A stretch of DNA of 64,000 bases from Lysobacter ciconiae (lineage in GTDB: Bacteria; Pseudomonadota; Gammaproteobacteria; Xanthomonadales; Xanthomonadaceae). The DNA lies in NCBI RefSeq assembly GCF_015209725.1, contig NZ_CP063656.1:2773001-2837000 (forward strand), read 5' to 3'. The notes under the pieces were generated by a model, which saw nothing but the letters and a program-made list of their open reading frames with translations, ran no database searches and was not told the DNA's origin. Made by a program: the position numbers and the translations under genes. Shown piece after piece: positions 9,776-18,548 of this stretch (the stretch's first letter is position 1; every line of letters starts with the position of its first letter).

Positions 9776-10440
9776 GACGCGCTGCCGGGTGCGGAGACGC
9801 CGCTGCGAAGCCGGCCGACACGGGCGACCAGACGCTCCACGTCGTCGCGGATCGCGTCCACGTCATCGTGGAACGCCTCCAGCTCGGCGCGCGGCACCAC
9901 GTCGCGCGATTCCTCGGTGACGTACTCCGCCGCGCTGCCGGCCAGCTCGCCGGCGACCACACGCGCCTGCTTCAGTCCGGCGGCCAGCGCGTTGGCAACC
10001 TGCACCCCGACCACATCGCCGAACACGCGGGCGAATGGCTGCTGCCAGTCCGGGTCGAAGCCCTCGGCCAGCCGCTGCAGGCGTCGCGCCAGGTCCGCAT
10101 CGCCTTCCATCCGCAGCCGCCCTACCGGCGGCGCGTCATCGTTACGCAGGAACGGCAGCTGCCCCAGCAGCCCGGACAGGGTGCTGCTGATCGACAGGTC
10201 GCTCGCCTCGGCGGCGTCCACCGGGCCGACTTCGAGCCCGTCGCCTACCACCCGGATCTGCAGCGCCAGCGGCGGCGATGACAGGTGCAAGGCAACTCGC
10301 CGACCATCGAGAGCGGCCAGGCTGTCGCGGGTCTGCGGATCCAGCGCGAGCGCGCGGTTCAGGGCGGTCTGCAACGCGCGCCCGGCCAGCGGCTTGAGCG
10401 CCGCCAGCGGCGACGGAGGAAATGAGCGGGACTGGGTCAT
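9772..10440 (-). CDS. ubiJ: UbiJ, SCP2-domain ubiquinone biosynthesis accessory factor
   Basis: A 222-residue protein with an N-terminal SCP2-like sterol/lipid carrier domain (residues about 20-130, with LNRALALDPQTRDSLAALDG and GRLRMEGDADLARRLQRLAEG) and a C-terminal helical part rich in acidic and basic heptads (FHDDVDAIRDDVERLVARVGRL) that may be coiled coil. UbiJ binds ubiquinone intermediates in the soluble Ubi complex and is normally encoded next to ubiB, as here with a four-base overlap. The long helical tail favours UbiJ over an unrelated SCP2 protein. Confidence 0.88.
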   Translation of the reverse strand: MTQSRSFPPSPLAALKPLAGRALQTALNRALALDPQTRDSLAALDGRRVALHLSSPPLALQIRVVGDGLEVGPVDAAEASDLSISSTLSGLLGQLPFLRNDDAPPVGRLRMEGDADLARRLQRLAEGFDPDWQQPFARVFGDVVGVQVANALAAGLKQARVVAGELAGSAAEYVTEESRDVVPRAELEAFHDDVDAIRDDVERLVARVGRLRSGVSAPGSAS

Positions 10441-10516
10441 GAGCGCATTCTACTTGGCGCGCGCCTGCCTCCGGCATCGTCACCGCGCAGGAGCGTCGTT
10501 GCCAGCAGACGCGGCG

Positions 10517-11515
10517 CTAGCGGTGCGCAAGGTAATCGGCACGCACCCGGGCCAGGCCCTCATCGAAGCCGATCGCAGGCCGGTAACCGAAATCGCGTCG
10601 CGCCGGGCCCATGTCGTACCAGTGCGCCGTCACCAGTTGCTCGGCCAGGAACCGCGTCATCGGCGGTTCGCCGCGCAGCGGCAGCGCAGTCCACAGTCCC
10701 TCGCAGACCACGCCAGCCGCGTAGGCGAGGCGGAATGGCAGGGTCTTCTCCACCAGCGGCGCGCCCACCGCGGCCAGCAGGCCGTTGATTGTCTCGCGCA
10801 TCGTGCGCGGATCGCCGTTGCTGATGAAATAGGCGCGGCCGGCGCAGGTGGCCCCGATCGCCAGATGTTCGAAAGCGTCGAAGTGGGCCTGGGCGGCATT
10901 GTCGATGTAGGTGGTGTCGACCAGGTTGTCGCCTTCGCCGACCAGCCGCAGCCGCCCCGCGTTGGCACGCTCCACCAGCCGGGGCAGCAACTGGTTGTCG
11001 CCGACGCCCCAGATCAGGCGCGGACGCAGCGCGACGGTGGCCAGCGCCGAGTCGTTGGCCGCCAAAACCTCCTGCTCGGCGATCAGCTTGGTGCTCGCAT
11101 ACGGCGCCTTGAAGCCGGTGCCGTAGGGGACGTCGTCCGCGCTGCCGCCTTGCACGGGGCGGGTCGCGCGGTGGGTCACGCTGGGGGTGGAGGTGTACAC
11201 CAGCCGCGCGATGCCGTGGTTGCGGCAGGCGTCCAGCACGTGCCGGGTGCCGAGCACGTTGGCGTCGTGGTACGCCTGCCGCGGCCCCCACGCACCCGCC
11301 TTGGCGGCGTTGTGGAACACCGCGTCACAGCCTCGCGCAGCGGCGATGACCGCATCGCGCTGGGCCAGGTCGCCGCGCACCTGCTGCACGCCCATCGCTG
11401 CCAGCGCCGGGTAGTCGCCACGGTTGAAACTCACCACTTCGTGGCCGCGCGCACGCAGCCCGCGACACAGGGCCTGGCCGAGAAAGCCGCCGCCGCCGGT
11501 TACCAGGATCTTCAT
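10517..11515 (-). CDS. oleD: 2-alkyl-3-oxoalkanoate reductase-like SDR (OleD)
   Basis: A 332-residue extended SDR. The Rossmann motif VTGGGGFLGQALCRGLRARG lies at residues 5-24, with VFHNAAKAGAWGPRQAYHDA, VYTSTPSVTHRATRPVQG and the active-site APYASTK. These blocks and the C-terminal GEPPMTRFLAEQL with ARRDFGYRP agree closely with OleD of Stenotrophomonas and Xanthomonas, which reduces 2-alkyl-3-ketoalkanoates in long-chain olefin formation. A 3-beta-HSD-like dehydrogenase of another pathway is the alternative. No oleA, oleB or oleC is in the window, which is unusual. It is divergent from tamA, 108 bases away. Confidence 0.8.
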   Translation of the reverse strand: MKILVTGGGGFLGQALCRGLRARGHEVVSFNRGDYPALAAMGVQQVRGDLAQRDAVIAAARGCDAVFHNAAKAGAWGPRQAYHDANVLGTRHVLDACRNHGIARLVYTSTPSVTHRATRPVQGGSADDVPYGTGFKAPYASTKLIAEQEVLAANDSALATVALRPRLIWGVGDNQLLPRLVERANAGRLRLVGEGDNLVDTTYIDNAAQAHFDAFEHLAIGATCAGRAYFISNGDPRTMRETINGLLAAVGAPLVEKTLPFRLAYAAGVVCEGLWTALPLRGEPPMTRFLAEQLVTAHWYDMGPARRDFGYRPAIGFDEGLARVRADYLAHR

Positions 11516-11623
11516 CCGCGCATGCTACGACACGGCGCGCCGCGGCACCGCCGTCGCCACGACCGCGTCAACGGATGGGCCCGTATTTATTTGCTATTGA
11601 CGCGTTGAAGGTATTCTTCCGCC

Positions 11624-13414
11624 ATGCCCCTTGCCCCGATCGCGGTTACTGCCGCCCTTGCCTGTCTGCTGGTCTGCGGTACGGCCCACGCCGCACGAGT
11701 CGACAAGGTCGCCGTGCTCGGCCTTGACGAGGCGATGACCGACAACGTGCGCAGCGCGGTCACCCTCGTGGCGGCCTCCGGCAAGGAGATCTCCGCGCGC
11801 CGCCTGGCCTATCTGGTTCGTGCCGCCGAGGACGAAACGCGCGAGGCACTTGAGCCTTTCGGCTATTACTCACCGATCATCACCGTCGATTACGAGCGCA
11901 ACAACGGCTCCGCGGGCACGGTCACGATCACCGTCGTTGCCGGCGATCCGGTGCGCGTCCGCCGCGAGCACGTCGCCATCGACGGCGCCGGTGCGCGCGA
12001 CCGCTATCTGAGCGAGGACCTGGCCAGGTTCAAGCCCGAGATCGGCGACGTGTTCGACCACCAGCTCTACGAAGCCAGCAAGATCCGCATCAGCCGCCGG
12101 CTGTCGCAACGCGGCTACTTCGACGCCGACTTCGCCTCGCGCCGGGTGGAGGTCACTCGCGCAGACAACGCCGCCGACATCGACCTGGTCTGGAACAGCG
12201 GACGCCGCTACGACATGGGCACGATCGATTTCCAGCAGACGCCCAACACCATCCTGCGCCAGTCCGTGCTGGACAAGCTGGTGTACTGGGACACCGGCAG
12301 TTACTACCACCAGGGCAAGCTGGACCGCCTGCGCGATTCGCTCACCGCGCTGGACTATTTCTCCTCGGTGATGATCAATCCGCTGCCCGACCAAGCGGTC
12401 GACGGCCAGGTGCCGATCGACGTGGTGCTGACCCCGGCCAAGCGCAGCATCTACACCGCCGGCCTGAGCTACGGCACCGACAGCGGCGCCGGCGTGCGCC
12501 TGGGGCTGGAGCGCCGCTACGTCAATGACCGCGGCCACAAGGCGCTCGCCCAGCTCGACTACGCCCAGCGCCGCAAGACCCTGACCGCGCAATACCGCAT
12601 CCCGGCCTTCGCATGGGTGGACGGCTGGTACACGGTCAGCGCGCAGGCGGCGGATGAGCAGACCGACTACATGGACAGCCGCCGAATCGAGCTGGTCGCC
12701 AGCCGCAGCGGCAAGATCAACCGCCACCTCAACGTCGTCGCCTCCCTGCACGCCCTGCGCGAGCGCTGGTCATACGCCGCCGACGATGACGGCGACCCGC
12801 TCACCGAGCCGGCATTCCGCTACGCCACGTTTACCTACCCCTCGCTGCGCGCCGAGTACATCGACGCCGACGACCGGGTGTTCCCGCGCAACGGCCGCGC
12901 CGGCACGCTGATGTTGCGCGGCGGGGTGGAAGGCGCCGGCAGCGATGCCGACTTCGGCCAGATCCGCGCGACCGCCAGCTGGTACCGCGGCATCGGCGAG
13001 CGCGGCCGGATCATCGCCCGCGGCGAGCTGGGGCACACCTTCACCGAGGAACTGGTGGCGATGCCGCCGAGCCTGCGCTTCTTCGCCGGCGGCGACCGCA
13101 GCATCCGCGGCTACGCGTGGCGCGAGGTCGGACCGCGGGTGGAAGGCAGCGACGGCAAGCTGTACGCGCTGGGCGCCAAAAACGTGGCCACCGGAGGCAT
13201 CGAATACGAGCACTACTTCACCCCGAGCTGGGGCGCGGCCGCATTCGTGGACACCGGCAGTGCGTTTGACAGCACCCCGGACTGGCGCACCGGCGTGGGC
13301 GCGGGCGTGCGCTGGCGCTCGCCGGTCGGACCGCTGCGCCTGGACATCGCCCACGGCCTGGACAGCCCGGACTCCTCGTTCCAGATCTACCTCAGCGTCG
13401 GCGCGGATCTTTGA
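11624..13414 (+). CDS. tamA: TamA, Omp85-family outer-membrane translocation/assembly protein
   Basis: A 596-residue outer-membrane protein with a cleavable signal peptide (MPLAPIAVTAALACLLVCGTAHAA). Three POTRA-like domains occupy about residues 25-270, and a 16-strand Omp85 barrel follows. The lid-loop signature RSIRGYAWREVGPR (preceded by FFAGGD) is present at about residues 487-503, and the C-terminus SPVGPLRLDIAHGLDSPD is the barrel-closing strand pair of this family. TamA works with the inner-membrane-anchored TamB to insert autotransporters and support phospholipid traffic to the outer membrane. tamB follows immediately. Confidence 0.95.
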   Translation: MPLAPIAVTAALACLLVCGTAHAARVDKVAVLGLDEAMTDNVRSAVTLVAASGKEISARRLAYLVRAAEDETREALEPFGYYSPIITVDYERNNGSAGTVTITVVAGDPVRVRREHVAIDGAGARDRYLSEDLARFKPEIGDVFDHQLYEASKIRISRRLSQRGYFDADFASRRVEVTRADNAADIDLVWNSGRRYDMGTIDFQQTPNTILRQSVLDKLVYWDTGSYYHQGKLDRLRDSLTALDYFSSVMINPLPDQAVDGQVPIDVVLTPAKRSIYTAGLSYGTDSGAGVRLGLERRYVNDRGHKALAQLDYAQRRKTLTAQYRIPAFAWVDGWYTVSAQAADEQTDYMDSRRIELVASRSGKINRHLNVVASLHALRERWSYAADDDGDPLTEPAFRYATFTYPSLRAEYIDADDRVFPRNGRAGTLMLRGGVEGAGSDADFGQIRATASWYRGIGERGRIIARGELGHTFTEELVAMPPSLRFFAGGDRSIRGYAWREVGPRVEGSDGKLYALGAKNVATGGIEYEHYFTPSWGAAAFVDTGSAFDSTPDWRTGVGAGVRWRSPVGPLRLDIAHGLDSPDSSFQIYLSVGADL

Positions 13415-13416
13415 GC

Positions 13417-16400
13417 ATGATCGGCTTCCCGAGGCGCCACCGCTTGGACCCGGACCTGACCCCGGAGGAGCGCGAGGAGCGGATCGCCGAACTGCGCCGC
13501 AAGCGCCATGCACGCATGCGCGTCCTTGCGATCCGCAGCGCAGTGCTGACCGGCGGGCTGGTGCTGCTGCTGGTCGCCGTCGTCTACTGGCTGGTCAGCA
13601 CGATCGGCGGACGCGACGTGCTGTTGGCGCAGATCGTCCAGCGCCTGCCGGCCAACGCGACACTGAGCTGGCAGAAGGCCGAGGGCCCGGTGTCGGGGCC
13701 GTTGACGATGCACGACGTGCGTTTCACCTACGACGCGATCGTCTTCACCGCCCAGCGGGTGACCCTGGAGCCTACCCTGCTGCCGCTGCTGGGCAGGCAC
13801 CTGCGTCTGGACGCGCTGCAGGTGGAAAACGCCACGCTGGACCTGCCCGCCAGCGACGAGCCGTTCGAACTCCCGCGCTGGCCCGATTCGCTGCCGCAGA
13901 TCAATCCGCCACTGGCACTCACCGCTGCCGATATCCAGATCGACCGCTTCCGGATCAGCAGCGAAGGCGAGCCGACCATCAACATCCGTCGCCTGCGCGG
14001 CGGCCTGCAGGCCAAGCCCGGCAGCCTGCACGTGGAGACGCTGGCGATCGACAGCGACCGCGGCCGCTTCACCGCCCACGGCGACTACGCGCCCGCGGAC
14101 AACTACCGCACCGACCTGCTGGTGACCGCCGTCCTGCCCGCGGCGCCCGGCCGCACGTCGGCGCGGTTCGGTCTGCTGGCGCGGGGCGATCTGGACGAGA
14201 TGGACCTGGGCCTGGGCGGGCGCGCGCCCGGCGAGATGCGAGCCACCGTGATCCTGCGCGGCAAGGACCGCCTGGTGAGCCCGCCGGGTGCCAGCGGCGG
14301 CCCGGTCATGGCCAGCGTCAACCGGCCACAGTGGCAGCTGCGCGCGCGCGCCGACGCGCTCGACATCGGCCTGCTGACCGATCCCCAGGCCGCTCCCGCG
14401 GAGGCGCCGCTGGCGCTGCAATTGCAGGTCGACGGCGTGGGCGGCGACGCCCGCCTTCGCGGCGAGGTCCGGCAGGGCGAGTTCAGCGCCAGGGTGCTCA
14501 ATTCGCGCCTGCGGGTGGAGGACCAGGTCCTGGACCTGGACCCGCTGCGGCTGGAGCTGCTGGACGGCAGCGTGATTGCGCGCGGCACGGCCGACTTCAA
14601 AGATCCGGCCAATGCCTCGTTCCGCTTCGCCACCAATGCCCGTGGCCTGCAGTGGGGCAGCCCGACCGCGCTGGCCGCGGATGCCGATTTCGGTCTCGCC
14701 GGCACCCTGCACGGGTGGGCGCTGATCGGCAATGCCACCCTGACCCGCGACGGCGAGCGAGCGACGCTGACCCTGGATGGACGCGGCAACAACGAGCGCA
14801 TGGACTTGAAGGCGCTGGACGTGGCGATGCCCACCGGCACCCTGGCCGCCACCGGTCGCATCGCCTGGGCGCCGTCGCTGGCCTGGGACATCGACAGCCG
14901 CCTGGCCGGCTTTGACCCGGGCTACTTCGCCGCGGGCTGGAACGGCTCGGTCAACGGCCACATCACCAGCACCGGCAGCGCGCGCGGGGATGGCGGACTG
15001 GAAGCCGCCCTCGACCTGGCCGACCTGGGCGGCCGCCTGCACGGCAAGCCGCTGGACGGCAACGGTCACTTCACCATGTCCGGCGCCTCCCCGACCGGGG
15101 ATGTCGCGCGCTACCTGGGCGAAGTCGCCCTCGCCATTGGCGGCAGCCGGATCGACGCCAAGGGCAGCTACGGTGACCGCGTGGATGTCGATGCGCGCTT
15201 CGCCCCCTTGAACCTGCAGGACCTGCTGCCCGATGCCAGCGGCACGCTGCGCGGCACGGCCCGCGTGCAGGGTCCGGCGGCAGGGCCTGACATTCGCGCC
15301 GACCTGGTCGGCAGCAACCTGAAGTTTGCCGATTACACCGCCAGCACCCTGACGATCAGGGGCGAGCTGCCCTGGTCACGCGGCGACGGCCAACTGGCCA
15401 TCCGCGGCGACGGCCTGGCGCTCGGCGCGCCGGTGGACCGGCTGGCCATCGACGCGCGCGGCGCGGTGGAGCAGCTGCGTCTGAGCGCCAGCGCCGGCCG
15501 GGAAGGCCTGGCTTCGCTGGCACTGGATACCTCGCTCAACCACCGCGGCAACCGCTGGCAGGGCACCCTCTCGCGGCTCGGGGTGGACATGGAGCGCGGC
15601 GCGGACTGGCACCTGCGCGCGCCCGCCGGCTTTGCCTGGGCGCCCGCGCCCAGCGGCAGCAGCGTGACGCTGGAGCCGGCCTGCCTGGCCTCGACCGCCG
15701 GCGGTTCGCTGTGCGTCAGCGCGGACTGGCCGCGCCGCGGCCTCAGCGTGGTCGGCGAGGGGCTGCCGGTCGCGCTCGTCGAGCCATACCTGCCCGAGCG
15801 CGAGCACCGCCAGCCGTGGCTGCTGCGCGGCGAGCTCGCGATCGACGCGCACATCCGCCCGGTCGGCAACGGCTGGGACGGCCAGGCGCGCATCACCTCG
15901 CCCGGCGGCGGCATCCGCAACAGCGAGCGCTCGCGCACCGAACTGCTCAGCTACGAGAACCTGGCCCTGACCGCGACCTTCCGGCCGCAGGGCATCGAGG
16001 CCGAGTTCGGCACCGGGTTCAACGGCGACGGCCGCATCGACGCCAGCCTGCGCACCGGCTGGGACACGTGGTCGCCCTTGAGCGGCCAGTTGTCGCTGAA
16101 CACCCGCGAGCTGACCTGGATGGAGCTGTTCTCGCCGGACATCGTCGAGCCGACCGGCGCGCTGAGCGCGCAGATCAGCGTCGCTGGCACGCGCGATGCG
16201 CCGCAGCTGGGCGGCCAGGCCCAGCTGGCCAATTTCAGCACCGAGATGCCGGCCCTGGCGATCACCCTGCGCGAGGGCAACCTGCAGCTCAATGCCCTGG
16301 CCGATGGCAGCGCGCGGATCCACGGCAGCGTGCGCTCCGCCTCCAGCGCCGGCAACGAAGGCAACGGCGTGCTCAACATCGACGGCACGCTGGGCTGGAA

Positions 16401-17352
16401 GGGCGATGACACCCCGCTGGTGCTGCGCCTGAGCGGCACCGACGTACTGGTCTCCGACACGCCCGACCTGCGCGCGGTGGCCAGCCCGGATCTGCAACTG
16501 AATTACCAGATCGGCCAACCCATGCGCCTGTCCGGCACGATCAACGTGCCCGAGGCAATGGTCAACCTTGAAGGCCTGGACCACGCGGTGTCGCCATCGG
16601 CCGACGTCGTCGTGCTCGATCCGGTCAATCCCGACGAAGGCCCGGGCACGCCGCTGGCGATGGACCTGCGCATCACCGTCGGCGACAACGTGCGCATGAA
16701 GGGCTTCGGCCTGACCGGCAAGGTCGACGGCAATATGCACCTGCTGGCCCGCCCCGGGCGTGAACTCACAGCGAACGGCGCGATCAATGTCGCCGGGGAA
16801 TACAAGGCCTACGGGCAGGACCTGAGGATCACCCGCGGCCTGCTCCGCTGGTCCAACGACCCGGTCTCGAACCCGGTGGTCAACCTGCGCGCCGAGCGGG
16901 TGATCGGCGAGGTCACCGCCGGCGTGGACGTGAGCGGGCGCGCCAGTGCGCCGCAGGCCTCGGTGTGGTCGAACCCGGCCAGCTCGCAGCCCGAGGCGCT
17001 GGCCTACCTGACCCTGGGTCGACCGCTGTCGACCCTGACCGGCGATGAGCGCGGCGACCTCAACGCGGCCAATGCGGCGCTGACCGCCGGCGGCGGCATG
17101 CTGGCATCGCAGCTGGCCACCAAAATCGGCCTGGAGGATGCGGGCGTCACCCAGAGCCGCGCGCTGGGCGGCAGCGTGTTCGGCTTCGGCAAGCAGCTCT
17201 CGCCGCGGCTGTACGTCGGCTACGGGGTGTCCCTGCTGGGCACCGGCCAGGTGCTGACCCTGAAGTACCTGCTCGACCACGGCTTCGACATCGAAATCGA
17301 ATCGAGCACGCTGGAGGATCGCGGTTCGATCAACTGGCGCAAGGAGAAGTAG
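13417..17352 (+). CDS. tamB: TamB, translocation and assembly module subunit (DUF490)
   Basis: A protein of about 1311 residues. A single N-terminal membrane anchor lies at residues 30-55 (VLTGGLVLLLVAVVYWLVS). A long repetitive beta-rich AsmA-like region follows, and a C-terminal DUF490 domain ends KYLLDHGFDIEIESSTLEDRG; ARPGRELTANGAINVAGEYKAYGQDL and the preceding and following blocks are typical. TamB spans the periplasm as a lipid-conducting bridge to TamA. The ATG at 13417 is three bases after the tamA stop; a TTG at 13411 overlapping the stop is also possible. Coupled translation with tamA is likely. Confidence 0.95.
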   Translation: MIGFPRRHRLDPDLTPEEREERIAELRRKRHARMRVLAIRSAVLTGGLVLLLVAVVYWLVSTIGGRDVLLAQIVQRLPANATLSWQKAEGPVSGPLTMHDVRFTYDAIVFTAQRVTLEPTLLPLLGRHLRLDALQVENATLDLPASDEPFELPRWPDSLPQINPPLALTAADIQIDRFRISSEGEPTINIRRLRGGLQAKPGSLHVETLAIDSDRGRFTAHGDYAPADNYRTDLLVTAVLPAAPGRTSARFGLLARGDLDEMDLGLGGRAPGEMRATVILRGKDRLVSPPGASGGPVMASVNRPQWQLRARADALDIGLLTDPQAAPAEAPLALQLQVDGVGGDARLRGEVRQGEFSARVLNSRLRVEDQVLDLDPLRLELLDGSVIARGTADFKDPANASFRFATNARGLQWGSPTALAADADFGLAGTLHGWALIGNATLTRDGERATLTLDGRGNNERMDLKALDVAMPTGTLAATGRIAWAPSLAWDIDSRLAGFDPGYFAAGWNGSVNGHITSTGSARGDGGLEAALDLADLGGRLHGKPLDGNGHFTMSGASPTGDVARYLGEVALAIGGSRIDAKGSYGDRVDVDARFAPLNLQDLLPDASGTLRGTARVQGPAAGPDIRADLVGSNLKFADYTASTLTIRGELPWSRGDGQLAIRGDGLALGAPVDRLAIDARGAVEQLRLSASAGREGLASLALDTSLNHRGNRWQGTLSRLGVDMERGADWHLRAPAGFAWAPAPSGSSVTLEPACLASTAGGSLCVSADWPRRGLSVVGEGLPVALVEPYLPEREHRQPWLLRGELAIDAHIRPVGNGWDGQARITSPGGGIRNSERSRTELLSYENLALTATFRPQGIEAEFGTGFNGDGRIDASLRTGWDTWSPLSGQLSLNTRELTWMELFSPDIVEPTGALSAQISVAGTRDAPQLGGQAQLANFSTEMPALAITLREGNLQLNALADGSARIHGSVRSASSAGNEGNGVLNIDGTLGWKGDDTPLVLRLSGTDVLVSDTPDLRAVASPDLQLNYQIGQPMRLSGTINVPEAMVNLEGLDHAVSPSADVVVLDPVNPDEGPGTPLAMDLRITVGDNVRMKGFGLTGKVDGNMHLLARPGRELTANGAINVAGEYKAYGQDLRITRGLLRWSNDPVSNPVVNLRAERVIGEVTAGVDVSGRASAPQASVWSNPASSQPEALAYLTLGRPLSTLTGDERGDLNAANAALTAGGGMLASQLATKIGLEDAGVTQSRALGGSVFGFGKQLSPRLYVGYGVSLLGTGQVLTLKYLLDHGFDIEIESSTLEDRGSINWRKEK

Positions 17353-17685
17353 GCGCTTCCCACCGATGGGAACGTTGCACCTGCGGGGCGTGAGGCGACC
17401 GGGGGAATGTCCCTGGGCGCGAATGTCCCCCGGAACCGATGGAGCCGGTGTCTCCTCCTTTATTTCTCACCCAGGGACATTCCCCCGGCCGTTCCAGCCT
17501 GCCCGGCATTGTTGACGCGCACCGTTTGTCCGCGGCTCTATCCGGGCACGGCTGCAATCCGTCAGCGGGACCCGCGGGCATTCCGGGCGAAATAAAGGAG
17601 GAGGCGTCCGCCGCAGGCGGATGCCGGGGGACATTCGCCCGGAAGGTTCGCGGGCCCCGGCCCCGGCCCCGCCAGGCCGGCGCGA
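17353..17685. repeat. Gene-free spacer with nested inverted repeats (REP/MITE-like)
   Basis: This 333-base stretch between tamB and ribA has no credible gene. It contains three long inverted-repeat pairs: 17399-17416 with 17471-17488 (18 bases, perfect), 17421-17433 with 17624-17636 (13 bases, perfect, core GAATGTCCCCCGG), and 17452-17466 with 17589-17603 (15 bases, perfect, core CTCCTCCTTTATTTC). A six-base hairpin with a CCGA loop (17357-17372) precedes them. The GAATGTCCC/GGGACATTC motif and CTTTATTTC words resemble the intergenic palindromes mobilised by RAYT transposases. That link is an inference from word similarity, and no transposase is present. Confidence 0.65.
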
Positions 17686-18399
17686 CTACTCGGCGGGCAG
17701 GCCGATGACGTGGCCCAGCTTCTCGCGCTTGGTCGAGAGATAGCGCTGGTTGCTGGGGTTGTGCCCGACAAGGATCGAAATCCGCTCCGGAATCAGCACC
17801 CCCAGCTTCTGCAGCGCCACGACCTTGGCCGGGTTGTTGGTCATCAGGCGCAGCGCGCCGACGCCGAAATGGGCCAGCATCGGTTCGCACAGGCCGTAAT
17901 GGCGCTGGTCGGCGGCAAAGCCCAGGTCCTCGTTGGCCTGCACGGTGTCGGCGCCCAGATCCTGCAGGTGATACGCGCGGATCTTGTTGATCAGGCCAAT
18001 GCCCCGCCCTTCCTGGCGCAGGTAGAGCACGATGCCGCGGCCTTCGGTGGCGATCCGGCGCAAGGCCTCTTCCAGCTGCGCGCCGCAGTCGCAGCGCTGG
18101 CTGAAGAACGCATCGCCGGTCAGGCACTCCGAGTGCACCCGCGCCAGCACCGGCGCGCTGTCGTCCAGGTCGCCCAAGGTCAGCGCCACGTGCTCCTTGC
18201 CGCTGGCCGTGTCGATGAATCCGTGCAGGCGGAAGGTCGCCCACGGCGTGGGCAGGTCGCAACTGTCGACGTAGCGGATTACCGGCTCGGCCTCCGCGGC
18301 GACCGGCACCGGCAGGTGCGATTCCGCCGGCGGGGTGGCATCGGTGCGGGCGTTGGCATCGCCGGCGAGCAGATCGACGGCCGGGCTGGGCTCACTCAT
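17686..18399 (-). CDS. ribA: GTP cyclohydrolase II
   Basis: Converts GTP to 2,5-diamino-6-ribosylamino-4(3H)-pyrimidinone 5'-phosphate, formate and pyrophosphate, the first step of riboflavin synthesis. The 237-residue product carries the zinc cysteines in SECLTGDAFFSQRCDCGAQ, the LRQEGRGIGLINKIRAY loop, and LMTNNPAKVVALQKLGV. The first 38 residues are an unusual Ala/Pro-rich extension before the domain. The start at MSEPSPAVD has AGGA eight bases upstream; a longer frame upstream has no support. It stands alone, not with ribBDE genes, and is bounded downstream by the palindromic spacer. Confidence 0.94.
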   Translation of the reverse strand: MSEPSPAVDLLAGDANARTDATPPAESHLPVPVAAEAEPVIRYVDSCDLPTPWATFRLHGFIDTASGKEHVALTLGDLDDSAPVLARVHSECLTGDAFFSQRCDCGAQLEEALRRIATEGRGIVLYLRQEGRGIGLINKIRAYHLQDLGADTVQANEDLGFAADQRHYGLCEPMLAHFGVGALRLMTNNPAKVVALQKLGVLIPERISILVGHNPSNQRYLSTKREKLGHVIGLPAE

Positions 18400-18548
18400 T
18401 GCATGTCCTGCACAAATCGGGGATTGCGACCAACGGGGCCATTGTCCTCCACACGCCGCCGCAACAGGTCCTTGAATGGGTGCGATCGCGCGGTTTCTCA
18501 AGCGCGCGCAGCGTCGAGCCGCCGGCCACCGACGCCGGGCCGGGGCGA

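Noticed and set aside
8312..11608. 1098-codon open frame on the plus strand
   Set aside because: It runs antisense to ubiB, ubiJ and oleD, which have clear motifs and coupling; the frame has no recognisable protein.
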